Assembly: GCA_030653385.1 (NCBI GenBank)
Contig: JAURZM010000007.1
Coordinates: 124,001-188,000 of the forward strand
DNA: 64,000 nt
Direction: 5' to 3'
DNA from: Rubrivivax sp.
GTDB lineage: Bacteria > Pseudomonadota > Gammaproteobacteria > Burkholderiales > Burkholderiaceae_C
Under the pieces are notes generated by a model. It worked only from the letters and a program-made list of their open reading frames with translations, was not told where the DNA came from and searched no databases. How positions within the stretch are numbered: the stretch's first letter is position 1; every line of letters starts with the position of its first letter. Of this stretch, positions 44,733 through 52,739 are shown one piece after another. Made by a program: the position numbers and the translations under genes.

Positions 44733-45797
44733 ATGAGCTGGCTCGGCATCGACTGGTCGCAGGTGCTGTACCCCGGCCCGCGGCACCCCTTCTCCCCCGA
44801 CGACATGGCACGCGCCGGAAGCGACGCGCCCAGCCCCACCGCGGTCGTGGTGGCGGTCGTCAATGTGCTGATGCTGGCGCTGGTGGTGCTGATGTTCTCG
44901 CCGGCCGGTCAGGTCGGGCGCCACGCTGCGGCGCTGGCGGTGCTGGCGGGCCTGGGCGCTGCCTGCATCCACTGGCTGTGGTGGCGGCCCTGGCGGCGGG
45001 CCCTGATGCAGGCTTCCCTGACCGTGATGGCGATGATGATCATGTCCGCCCTGCTGGTGCGCGAGATCTACCCGGTGCGCAGCGATCGCCTGGGCCTGGC
45101 GGTGTTGATGGCCGGCGGTGGCGCCGCGCTGACGGTGGTCTTGTGGTTCATCGTCGTCTACCGCGCGCAGCAGATCGAATCTCGGCTGCGCGAGCAGGCC
45201 GAGCGCAGCAAGGCCATCGAAATGGCGCGCCGCCTGGCCACGGCGCAGATCGAGCCGCACTTTCTGTTCAACACGCTGGCGGGCCTGCAGCACTGGGTGC
45301 AGACCAAGGACGACCGCGCTGCGCCGATGCTGGCCGCGCTGACCGGTTACCTGCGCGCCACGCTGCCGCTGTTCAACCGGCCGCGCCTGGCGCTGGGCGA
45401 CGAACTGAGCGCGGTGCAGCAGTACCTGCAGGTCATGCAGCTTCGCATGGGCGAGCGCCTGAGCTGGCAGATCGACGTGCCCGAGACTTTGCGCGCCGCC
45501 CTGCTGCCGCCGGGCATCCTGCTGACGCTGGTGGAAAACGCCGTCGTGCACGGGCTCGAACCCAGCATCGCCGGCGGCGGGGTGCGCCTGGTGGCCAAGG
45601 CCGCAGGTGGGCGTCTGCAGATCGAGGTGGCCAACACCGGTCGCGACCCCGAGGTGCCGGTGACCGACGGCGTGGGCCTGGCCAATCTGCGCCAGCGCCT
45701 GCAGTTGGCGCACGGCGCGTTGGCTTCGCTGCACTTGCAGGCGGCCCCGGGTGGCGGCTGCCTGGCCCGTGTCGAATTGCCGCTGGAAACCGCATGA
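44733..45797 (+). CDS. LytS/AlgZ-type sensor histidine kinase
   Basis: 354 residues from the ATG at 44733; a TACACT -10 element at 44720-44725 ends 7 bases upstream, which would give a leaderless or very short-leader message (an ATG at 44667 is the alternative). Four membrane helices (about 35-145), then a His_kinase domain with the phospho-acceptor His in QIEPHFLFNTLAGLQ and an ATPase domain with LVENAVVHGLEP. No periplasmic loop large enough to be a ligand domain. It pairs with the LytTR regulator 55 bases downstream. Confidence 0.9.
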   Translation: MSWLGIDWSQVLYPGPRHPFSPDDMARAGSDAPSPTAVVVAVVNVLMLALVVLMFSPAGQVGRHAAALAVLAGLGAACIHWLWWRPWRRALMQASLTVMAMMIMSALLVREIYPVRSDRLGLAVLMAGGGAALTVVLWFIVVYRAQQIESRLREQAERSKAIEMARRLATAQIEPHFLFNTLAGLQHWVQTKDDRAAPMLAALTGYLRATLPLFNRPRLALGDELSAVQQYLQVMQLRMGERLSWQIDVPETLRAALLPPGILLTLVENAVVHGLEPSIAGGGVRLVAKAAGGRLQIEVANTGRDPEVPVTDGVGLANLRQRLQLAHGALASLHLQAAPGGGCLARVELPLETA

Positions 45798-45852
45798 GCC
45801 GCAGGGCCGCTCCCAAGGCGAATGCCGCAGTGCGCAGCACGGAGCTTGCCTG

Positions 45853-46611
45853 ATGAGCCCCCGTGTGCTGATCGCCGACGACGAAGAAGCCCCGCGCGAA
45901 CAATTGCGTGCCGCCCTGGCCACCGCCTGGCCCGAGGCCCGCGTGGTGGCCGCCGCCAGCAACGGCGTCGACGCCTGGGACCTGTTCCTGGAACACGAGC
46001 CCGAGGTCTGCCTGCTGGACATCCGCATGCCGGGCCTCAGCGGCATCGACGTGGCGCGCCGCATCGGCGGGCAGGCGCGGGTGGTGTTTGTCAGCGCCTA
46101 CGGCGACCATGCGCTGGCGGCTTTTGATGCCGGCGCCGTCGACTACCTGCTCAAGCCCGTGGACCCGGCGCGCCTGGCACAGACCGTGGCCCGCCTGCGC
46201 GCCACGCAGGCCGCGGCACCGCCGGACATGGCCGCGCTGCTGCAGCAGCTGGCCGGCACCTTGCGCAAACCGGCGCCGCTGGGGGTGCTGCAGGCGGCGG
46301 TGGGGCGCGAGGTGCGGCTGATCCGCACCGACGAGGTGGTGTACTTCGAAAGCGACAGCCGCTACACACGGGTGGTGCACGGCAGCGCCGAAGACGGGGG
46401 CGATGCGCTCATCCGCACGCCCTTGAAAGAACTGCTGACGCAGCTGGACGAGCAGCTGTTCTGGCAGGTGCACCGCTCGGTCATCGTCAACCACCGCCAC
46501 ATCGCCGCCGCGGTGCGCGTGGACGAAGGGCAGATGCACCTGACGCTGCGCGGCCGGCCCGAGACCTTGCCCGTTTCGCGCCATTTCCAAGCCCTGTTCA
46601 AGGGCCAGTGA
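45853..46611 (+). CDS. LytTR-family response regulator (AlgR-like)
   Basis: 252 residues. Receiver domain with acidic pocket Asp9/Asp10 and phospho-acceptor Asp56 (CLLDIRMPGLSG), Lys in LLKPVD; C-terminal LytTR DNA-binding domain (LIRTDEVVYFESDSRYTRVV ... WQVHRSVIVN). It is the natural partner of the LytS-type kinase upstream. Regulated genes are unknown; AlgZ/AlgR homologues control surface polysaccharide and pili. Confidence 0.93.
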   Translation: MSPRVLIADDEEAPREQLRAALATAWPEARVVAAASNGVDAWDLFLEHEPEVCLLDIRMPGLSGIDVARRIGGQARVVFVSAYGDHALAAFDAGAVDYLLKPVDPARLAQTVARLRATQAAAPPDMAALLQQLAGTLRKPAPLGVLQAAVGREVRLIRTDEVVYFESDSRYTRVVHGSAEDGGDALIRTPLKELLTQLDEQLFWQVHRSVIVNHRHIAAAVRVDEGQMHLTLRGRPETLPVSRHFQALFKGQ

Positions 46612-46700
46612 AGCGCTGCGTTCCGCAGGCTGGACGATGGCCACCCAGGTAGCATCGGGGCAGCTGCCAAACCCCGTCCGCCCAGCCCACCAAGCCCGAC

Positions 46701-48398
46701 ATGCCCGCCACGCCCGTTCCCCGCTTCGACCAGTTCTACCGCTACGCCGAACTCACCCGCCTGCTGCAGGACTATGCCGCCGCGGTGCCACAGCTGGTGA
46801 GCCTGCGCTCCATCGGCCAGAGCTTCGAAGGCCGCGACATCTGGCTGCTGGCCATCACCAACCGGGCCACCGGCAACGACACCGACAAACCCGGTTTCTG
46901 GGTCGACGGCAACATCCACGCCGCCGAGCTGACGGCCTGCACCGCCTGCCTGTACTGGCTGCACCAGCTGGTCAGCGGCTACCAGGCCGGCGACAGCCAC
47001 GCGGTGCAACTGCTCGACACCCGGGTGGTCTACATCGTGCCGCGCCTGAACCCCGACGGCGCCGAGCTGGCGCTGGCCGACAAACCGCGCCACATCCGTT
47101 CGTCCACCCGCCCCTACCCTTTCGACGAAGAGCCGGTGGACGGCCTGACCATCGAAGACGTGGACGGCGACGGCCGCATGCTCAGCATGCGCATCCCCGA
47201 CCCGCACGGCCCCTACAAAAAACACCCCAGCGAACCGCGCCTGATGGTGGCGCGCGAACCCGGCGAGTTTGGCGGCCAGTACTACCGCATCGTGCCCGAA
47301 GGCACGCTGAAGAACTTCGACGGCTTCAAGATCACGGCCAACCCCGACCGCGAAGGCCTGGACCTGAACCGCAATTTCCCTTCGCACTGGCGGCAGAACT
47401 TCGAGCAGGTCGGTGCCGGCCCGTTTCCCACCAGCGAGCCCGAGGTGCGGGCCATGGTGGCCTTCATCACCGAGCACCCCAACATCGGCGCGGCGGTCAG
47501 CTTTCACACCCACAGTGGCGTCATCCTGCGGCCCATGGGCACGCAGAGCGACGACGACATGACACCCGAAGACCTGTGGATGATCAAGCGCCTGTCCGAG
47601 CACGGCGCAAGGCTCACGGGTTACCCGGCCGTCAGCATCTGGCACGACTTCAAGTACCACCCCAAGCAGGTCGTCACCGGCACCCAGGACTGGGTCTACG
47701 AACACCTGGGTGCGCTGTTCTGGACGGTGGAGATCTGGTCGCCCAACAAAGAAGCCGGCATCACCGACTACAAGTGGATCGAGTGGTACCGCGACCACCC
47801 CATCGAAGACGACCTGAAGCTGCTGAAGTGGAGTGACGAGCAGTGCGAAGGCAAGGCCTACGTCGACTGGTACAGCTACCGCCACCCGCAGCTGGGCATG
47901 GTGGAGTTTGGTGGCTGGGACCGCATGAACTTCTGGCGCAACCCGCCGCCCCACCTGCGTGAACGCGAGGCGGCCCGCTTCCCGGCCTGGTTGATGCAGA
48001 TCGGCCTGAGCCTGCCCAAGCTGGAAGTGCTGCGTGCCGAGGTGCGGGCGCTGGGTGCCGACACCTGGCGCATCCGTTTTGCGGTGGCCAACAGCGGCTA
48101 CCTGCCGGCCTACGTGACACAGCGTGCCAAAGACCGCAAGACCGTGCGCGGCACCGTCTTCAGCATCCACCTGCCCGACGGCGTGAGCCTGGTCACCGGC
48201 AAGGAAAGGGTCGAAGCCGGGCACCTGGAAGGCCATGCGCCGAAGTCGTCGCTGCAGGCCTTTTTGCCCAGCCGCGAAGTGACAGGCGACCGTGCCGTGG
48301 CCGAATGGGTGGTGCGCGGCGCACGGGGCACCGCGGTGGCCCTGACCGCGGTGGCCGACCGCGCCGGCACGGTGCGCACCGAAGTCACGCTGGACTGA
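46701..48398 (+). CDS. M14-family zinc carboxypeptidase
   Basis: 565 residues. Zinc ligands His73 and Glu76 in NIHAAELTA with a third at His269 in SFHTHSG; catalytic Glu344 in WTVEIWSPN. The Arg/Asn substrate-binding block is in GLDLNRNFP. No signal peptide, so a cytoplasmic peptidase is suggested, unusual for M14 but known. A C-terminal beta domain (about 430-565) follows the catalytic domain. A -10-like TAGCAT lies at 46650-46655. Immediately followed by the PAS kinase gene. Confidence 0.9.
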   Translation: MPATPVPRFDQFYRYAELTRLLQDYAAAVPQLVSLRSIGQSFEGRDIWLLAITNRATGNDTDKPGFWVDGNIHAAELTACTACLYWLHQLVSGYQAGDSHAVQLLDTRVVYIVPRLNPDGAELALADKPRHIRSSTRPYPFDEEPVDGLTIEDVDGDGRMLSMRIPDPHGPYKKHPSEPRLMVAREPGEFGGQYYRIVPEGTLKNFDGFKITANPDREGLDLNRNFPSHWRQNFEQVGAGPFPTSEPEVRAMVAFITEHPNIGAAVSFHTHSGVILRPMGTQSDDDMTPEDLWMIKRLSEHGARLTGYPAVSIWHDFKYHPKQVVTGTQDWVYEHLGALFWTVEIWSPNKEAGITDYKWIEWYRDHPIEDDLKLLKWSDEQCEGKAYVDWYSYRHPQLGMVEFGGWDRMNFWRNPPPHLREREAARFPAWLMQIGLSLPKLEVLRAEVRALGADTWRIRFAVANSGYLPAYVTQRAKDRKTVRGTVFSIHLPDGVSLVTGKERVEAGHLEGHAPKSSLQAFLPSREVTGDRAVAEWVVRGARGTAVALTAVADRAGTVRTEVTLD

Positions 48399-48399
48399 C

Positions 48400-50724
48400 G
48401 TGTCACCTGGTGCAGGCACCGGCAAACCGGCGGCTCCCACCGACGATGACGCGAGCGAGCCCGCCCAGGACAACTTCTCGACGCTGTTCGAATTCCTGCC
48501 GATCGGGGCCTACCGCTCTTCGCCGCAGGGCCACATGCTGCGTGGCAACCCGGCACTGCAGCGGCTGAACGGCTTTGGCTCGGAACAGGAACAGCTGGCC
48601 GTGCGTGACATCGCGCAGGGCTGGTACGTTGACCCGGCACGCCGCGAGCAGTTCAAGCAAGAGCTCGAACGCGAAGGCAAGGTCACCGGTTTCGAGTCCG
48701 AGGTCTATCGCTACAAAACACGCGAGCGCATCTGGGTCAGCGAAAACGCCCACGCCGTGCGCAATGCACAGGGCCAGGTGCTGTTCTACGAAGGCACGGT
48801 TGAAGAGATCTCCGACCGCGTCGCTGCGCGCGACGCCTTGCGGCGCAGCCGCGAAGAGCTGCGGCAGATCGTCGAACTCGTGCCGGGCATGGTCTACCGC
48901 GTGCTCATCCTGCCCGACGGTGACCGCCGCGCCACCTACGTCAGCCCCGGCGTGCGCGAGCTGTTCGACCTGGAACCCGAAGACATCCTGAGTGACGGGC
49001 GCTTGTTGCATCGGCTGCGCCATGTCGAAGACCGGCCCCGCGTGGAAGCGGCCACCGCGGCAGCCGCCAACAGCGGCCAGCCGCTGCAGCTGGAGTACCG
49101 CGTGCAATTGCACAGTGGCGCCACCAAGTGGGTGCACATGATCAGTGCCCAGGCGCCGCCCGAGCAGGGCAACGGCGTGCGGGTGGGCATGGTCTTCGAC
49201 ATCACCGCGCGCAAGCAGGCCGAACAGGCGCTGCTGGCCAGCGAAGCCCGACTGCAGCAGCTGGTGACACTGATCCCGGGCATCGTGTACCGGCTGGTCG
49301 TCGGCACAGACGGCCAATCGCGCTACACCTTTGTCAGCGAGCACGTGCGCGAGGTCTACGGGCTCGAACCCGAAGAGGTGCTGGCCGACGGCGAAGCCAT
49401 GGTCCGCTTGCGACACCCCGACGACAGGGCGCGCGTGAGCGCAGTGTCCAACGCCGCCTTGCAGCAGCAGCGATCGCTGCACTACGAAACGCGGGTGCTG
49501 CTGCGCGACGGCACCGAAAAGTGGATCGAGGTCTTCAGCATTCCCGCCCCCGACGAAGACGGCTGCGCGGTGCGGGTGGGCGTGTTGATGGACATCACGC
49601 AGCGCAAACGCGCCGAGCTGGCACTGGCAGAACAGGCCGAGGTCTGGAAACGTGCGATGGAGTCCACCGGCGACGGTGTCTGGGACTGGCACATCCAGGC
49701 CGGCATCGAGCAGCTGTCACCGCACTGCAAGGCCATGTACGGCTTTGCACCCGATGAGCTGCCCGACCTGCCGTCGGCGCTGGACGCGCTCACACACCCC
49801 GACGACGTGGCGCAGATGCTGATCGACCGTGATGCGCACTTTGCCGGGCAGTCCCTGCGCTACGTCAACGAACACCGGGTGCGCTGCAAGGACGGGCAGT
49901 GGAAGTGGGTGCTGTCACGTGGCATCGTGATCAGCCGCGACGCCAAGGGAGCGCCCTTGCGCATGATCGGCACCCACACCGACATCACCGCGGCCAAGCA
50001 GGCCCAGGCGCTGCGCCTGGAACGCGACAGCGCGGCCGCCGCGGACCTGGCCAAGTCGCAGTTCTTGTCCCGCGTGAGCCACGAACTGCGCACGCCGCTG
50101 AACGCGATCCTGGGTTTTGCGCAGCTGCTGGAGCTCGAGCCCGGTGCCGGCGAACGCCAGCAGGACTGGACCCGCCATGTGCTGAGCAGCGGCCGCCACC
50201 TGCTGGCGCTGATGGACGACATCCTGGACCTGAGCAGCGTGCAGACCGGCCACCTGTCGATGCGGTCCGAGCCAGTGCCGGTGCGCGCGGCCATCGAAGA
50301 GGCCTGGACCATGCTGGCCGGTTCGGCCCACAACCGCCAGATCGTGTTCATCAACCATGTGCCTTCCGAGGAAGGCTGTCAGGTCTTGGCCGACCGCCGC
50401 CGCCTCAAGCAGATCCTGAGCAACCTGCTGTCCAACGCCATCAAGTACAACCGCGACGGTGGCTGGGTGCGGGTGACCGCAGCCGTGGCCGATGGCGCTG
50501 TCGAGCTGCAGGTGGTGGACAGCGGCCCCGGACTGGACGAACACCAGCAGGCGCGGCTGTTTGTGCCCTTCGAGCGTGTGGGTGCCGAACGCGGCCCGGT
50601 GGCGGGCACCGGTTTGGGCCTGGCGCTGTCGCGGCAGCTGGCCGAGGCCATGGGCGGCACGCTGGACGTGCGCAGCCGCGCAGGCGAGGGCGCAACCTTC
50701 ATGCTGCGCCTGCCGGCAGCCTGA
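48400..50724 (+). CDS. soluble multi-PAS sensor histidine kinase
   Basis: 774 residues from a GTG one base after the M14 stop. Four PAS domains (about 25-140, 150-270, 285-405, 415-535), then HisKA with His561 in SRVSHELRTPLNAILG, and an ATPase domain with NLLSNAIKYNRDGG, DSGPGL and GTGLGLALSRQL. PAS 2 and 3 are clearly duplicates of each other (LVPGMVYRVLI versus LIPGIVYRLVV; ITARKQAE versus ITQRKRAE). No membrane helix and no receiver domain; no response regulator gene is adjacent, so it is an orphan cytoplasmic kinase. Sensed signal unknown. Confidence 0.92.
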   Translation: MSPGAGTGKPAAPTDDDASEPAQDNFSTLFEFLPIGAYRSSPQGHMLRGNPALQRLNGFGSEQEQLAVRDIAQGWYVDPARREQFKQELEREGKVTGFESEVYRYKTRERIWVSENAHAVRNAQGQVLFYEGTVEEISDRVAARDALRRSREELRQIVELVPGMVYRVLILPDGDRRATYVSPGVRELFDLEPEDILSDGRLLHRLRHVEDRPRVEAATAAAANSGQPLQLEYRVQLHSGATKWVHMISAQAPPEQGNGVRVGMVFDITARKQAEQALLASEARLQQLVTLIPGIVYRLVVGTDGQSRYTFVSEHVREVYGLEPEEVLADGEAMVRLRHPDDRARVSAVSNAALQQQRSLHYETRVLLRDGTEKWIEVFSIPAPDEDGCAVRVGVLMDITQRKRAELALAEQAEVWKRAMESTGDGVWDWHIQAGIEQLSPHCKAMYGFAPDELPDLPSALDALTHPDDVAQMLIDRDAHFAGQSLRYVNEHRVRCKDGQWKWVLSRGIVISRDAKGAPLRMIGTHTDITAAKQAQALRLERDSAAAADLAKSQFLSRVSHELRTPLNAILGFAQLLELEPGAGERQQDWTRHVLSSGRHLLALMDDILDLSSVQTGHLSMRSEPVPVRAAIEEAWTMLAGSAHNRQIVFINHVPSEEGCQVLADRRRLKQILSNLLSNAIKYNRDGGWVRVTAAVADGAVELQVVDSGPGLDEHQQARLFVPFERVGAERGPVAGTGLGLALSRQLAEAMGGTLDVRSRAGEGATFMLRLPAA

Positions 50725-50729
50725 CGAAT

Positions 50730-51314
50730 TCAGCGCTGCTCGAAGCGGAACACCGCCACGCTGGCCAGCAGGTTGGGCCAGCGCCGCACCACGCGCCCGG
50801 CTTGCAGGCCGAAGCTGTCGGTGACCTGCAAGCCGCAGGCGCCGGCCAGCACCTCGAAGTCGGCAAAGGTGCCGACGCGGATGTTGGGCGTGTCGTGCCA
50901 CTGGTAAGGCAAGGCACGGGTCACCGGCATGCGGCCGGTCAGCACATGCAGCCGGTTGGGCCAGTGCGCGAAGTTGGGGAAGGTGACGACGCCGATGCGG
51001 CCCACACGCGCGGTTTCGCGCAGCATGCGTTCGGTGTTGCGCAGGTGCTGCAGCGTGTCGACCTGCAGCACGACGTCGAAGCTGGCATCGTCGAACAGCG
51101 CCAGGCCTTCTTCGAGGTTGAGCTGGATGACGTTGACGCCGCGCTTCACGCAGGCGTGCACATTGGCGTCGGCCAGTTCGATGCCATAGCCTGTGCAGCC
51201 CTTGTGCTGCTGCAGCCAGGCCAACAGTTCGCCATTGCCGCAACCCAGGTCGAGCACACGGCTGCCGGCTGGCACCAGTTCGGCGATGAGTTCGAGGTCC
51301 TTGCGTTCGCTCAT
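50730..51314 (-). CDS. metW: methionine biosynthesis protein MetW
   Basis: 194 residues. SAM-methyltransferase-like fold with VLDLGCGNGELLAWL and the MetW blocks VLQVDTLQHLRN, VTFPNFAHWPNRL and PYQWHDTPNIR. MetW works with MetX in the first step of methionine synthesis from homoserine in many Proteobacteria. It is downstream of metX on the same strand, separated by 70 bases that hold a palindromic repeat module. Confidence 0.95.
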   Translation of the reverse strand: MSERKDLELIAELVPAGSRVLDLGCGNGELLAWLQQHKGCTGYGIELADANVHACVKRGVNVIQLNLEEGLALFDDASFDVVLQVDTLQHLRNTERMLRETARVGRIGVVTFPNFAHWPNRLHVLTGRMPVTRALPYQWHDTPNIRVGTFADFEVLAGACGLQVTDSFGLQAGRVVRRWPNLLASVAVFRFEQR

Positions 51315-51318
51315 CTGG

Positions 51319-51355
51319 CCCCCAAGACGCTGCGCGTCGTCCCCCCAAGGGGGAG
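51319..51355. repeat. palindromic repeat module between metX and metW, copy 2
   Basis: Contains a GACGC-TGC-GCGTC hairpin and a CCCCC-CAA-GGGGG hairpin, matching the first half of the repeats at 57780 and 61541. The second-half core is absent here. It lies within the metX-metW transcript and could partly separate their expression. Confidence 0.6.
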
Positions 51356-51384
51356 CGATTGCCTACGGCGCGGCCGTGCGGCAA

Positions 51385-52515
51385 TCACGCCTGTTCCCCG
51401 ATGCGGTCGAAGTAAGCGCGCATCACCGCGTGGTAACGCGGGTCGTCCAGCAGGAAGGCATCGTGGCCGTGCGGTGCGTCGATTTCCGCGTAGCTCACGT
51501 CGATGCGGTTGTCGACAAGCGCCTTGACGATCTCGCGGCTGCGGGCCGGCGAAAAGCGCCAGTCGGTGGTGAAGCTGACGAGCAGGAAGCGTTTGCCCAG
51601 CGCAGCGGCAAAGGCCCGCGTCAGGCTGCCGCCGTGTGGCAACGCGGGATCGAAGTAATCCAGCGCGCGGGTGATCAACAGGTAGGTGTTGGCGTCGAAA
51701 TAGGCGCTGAACTTGTCGCCCTGGTGGCGCAGGTAACTCTCGATCTGGAATTCGATGTCCTGCGTGGTGTAACCCAGCCGGCCGTCCACCGCCTTCAGCT
51801 CGCGGCCGAACCTGGCCTCCATCGCGTCGTCGCTGAGGTAGGTGATGTGGCCGATCATGCGCGCCACGCGCAGTCCGCGCTGCGGCAGCGTGCCTTGGGC
51901 CAGGTAGTGGCCGCCGTGGAAGTCGGGGTCGGTGACGATGGCGCGCCGCGCCACTTCGTTGAAGGCGATGTTCTGTGCGCTGAGGTTCGGTGCCGTGGCC
52001 ACCGCCACGCAGTGGCGCAGCAGCGTCGGGTGTCGCAGGCTCCAGTCCAGCGCCTGCATGCCACCCAGGCTGCCGCCCAGCACGGCGGCCAGTTGTTCGA
52101 TGCCCAGGCGTTGCACCAGCCGCACCTGCGCGTCGACCCAGTCTTCGACCGTCACCACCGGGAAATCGGCGCCATAGTGGCCACCGGTGGCGGGGTTGAC
52201 ATGCGTGGGCCCGGTGGAACCGAAACACGAGCCCGGGTTGTTGACGCCGATGACAAAAAATCGCTCGGTGTCCAGCGGTTTGCCGGGGCCCACCAGGTTG
52301 TCCCACCAGCCCAGGGTGCCGTCTCCGTGGCGGCCGGCCACGTGGTGGCTGGCGTTCAGCGCGTGGCACACGAGCACGGCATTGCTGCGGTCGGCATTGA
52401 GCGTGCCGTAGGTCTCGTAGACCAGCGTGTAGTCGACCAGCGCCGCGCCGCTCTTCAGCGGCAGGGGCTCGCTGAAGTGCATCTGTTGCGGCGTGACCAG
52501 ACCGATGGAGCCCAT
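51385..52515 (-). CDS. metX: homoserine O-acyltransferase
   Basis: 376 residues from the ATG at 52515 ([14 protein letters not shown]). Alpha/beta-hydrolase fold with nucleophile Ser149 in [10 protein letters not shown], Asp in [10 protein letters not shown] and His in [10 protein letters not shown]. Whether acetyl- or succinyl-CoA is used cannot be decided from sequence by eye. It activates homoserine for methionine synthesis. A SAM-II riboswitch and intrinsic terminator lie directly upstream, so feedback by S-adenosylmethionine is expected. The stretch of frame upstream of 52515 is the riboswitch, not coding. Confidence 0.95.
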   Translation of the reverse strand: MGSIGLVTPQQMHFSEPLPLKSGAALVDYTLVYETYGTLNADRSNAVLVCHALNASHHVAGRHGDGTLGWWDNLVGPGKPLDTERFFVIGVNNPGSCFGSTGPTHVNPATGGHYGADFPVVTVEDWVDAQVRLVQRLGIEQLAAVLGGSLGGMQALDWSLRHPTLLRHCVAVATAPNLSAQNIAFNEVARRAIVTDPDFHGGHYLAQGTLPQRGLRVARMIGHITYLSDDAMEARFGRELKAVDGRLGYTTQDIEFQIESYLRHQGDKFSAYFDANTYLLITRALDYFDPALPHGGSLTRAFAAALGKRFLLVSFTTDWRFSPARSREIVKALVDNRIDVSYAEIDAPHGHDAFLLDDPRYHAVMRAYFDRIGEQA

Positions 52516-52554
52516 GAACGACAAAACCCGGCGCCGCAGCAAGCGGGCACCGGG
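52516..52554 (-). terminator. intrinsic terminator between riboswitch and metX start
   Basis: On the minus strand CCCGGTGCC (52554-52546) pairs with GGCGCCGGG (52535-52527), eight Watson-Crick pairs and one G-U, followed by TTTTGTCGTT running up to the ATG. It directly follows the aptamer, so it is placed to stop transcription when SAM is bound. GTGCCCGC (52550-52543) can instead pair with GCGGGCGC of the aptamer (52593-52586). Confidence 0.75.
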
Positions 52555-52560
52555 CAGGTG

Positions 52561-52616
52561 TCCCTCTTTAGCGGCATTTGTTGAAGCGCCCGCAAGTCGG
52601 AACAAATCGGCGCTGT
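52561..52616 (-). ncRNA. SAM-II (SAM-alpha) riboswitch upstream of metX
   Basis: Read on the minus strand: P1 is AGCGCC (52614-52609) with GGCGCT (52590-52585). The loop GATTTGTTCCGACTTGC and 3' segment AACAAATGCCGCTAAAGAGG match the conserved SAM-II pattern (GAUUU...UUGC, then AAA..GCUAAA.AGG). ATTTGTT (52607-52601) pairs with AACAAAT (52582-52576), giving the expected pseudoknot. The ligand would be S-adenosylmethionine, and metX is a classic SAM-II target. The class is best known from Alphaproteobacteria. Confidence 0.85.
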
Positions 52617-52625
52617 GATGCCCGA

Positions 52626-52631
52626 AGTATA
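52626..52631 (-). promoter_or_regulatory. metX -10 element
   Basis: TATACT on the minus strand, 10-12 bases upstream of the aptamer, so transcription would begin at or just before the riboswitch. No good -35 hexamer was found at standard spacing. Confidence 0.5.
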
Positions 52632-52739
52632 GCCAGGCGTGCTGTGCGAACTGGCGGGCCTTCACCGGGTAACTCGCGGCCTGGGCTGCCCGGTGGCGCA
52701 ACTACCATCGGCGCCCGACCTGCGCCGACGAGGACCCGC

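Noticed and set aside
46362-48473. 703-codon open frame antisense to the M14 peptidase
   Set aside because: Product lacks any motif, and the sense gene keeps all zinc ligands and the catalytic Glu.
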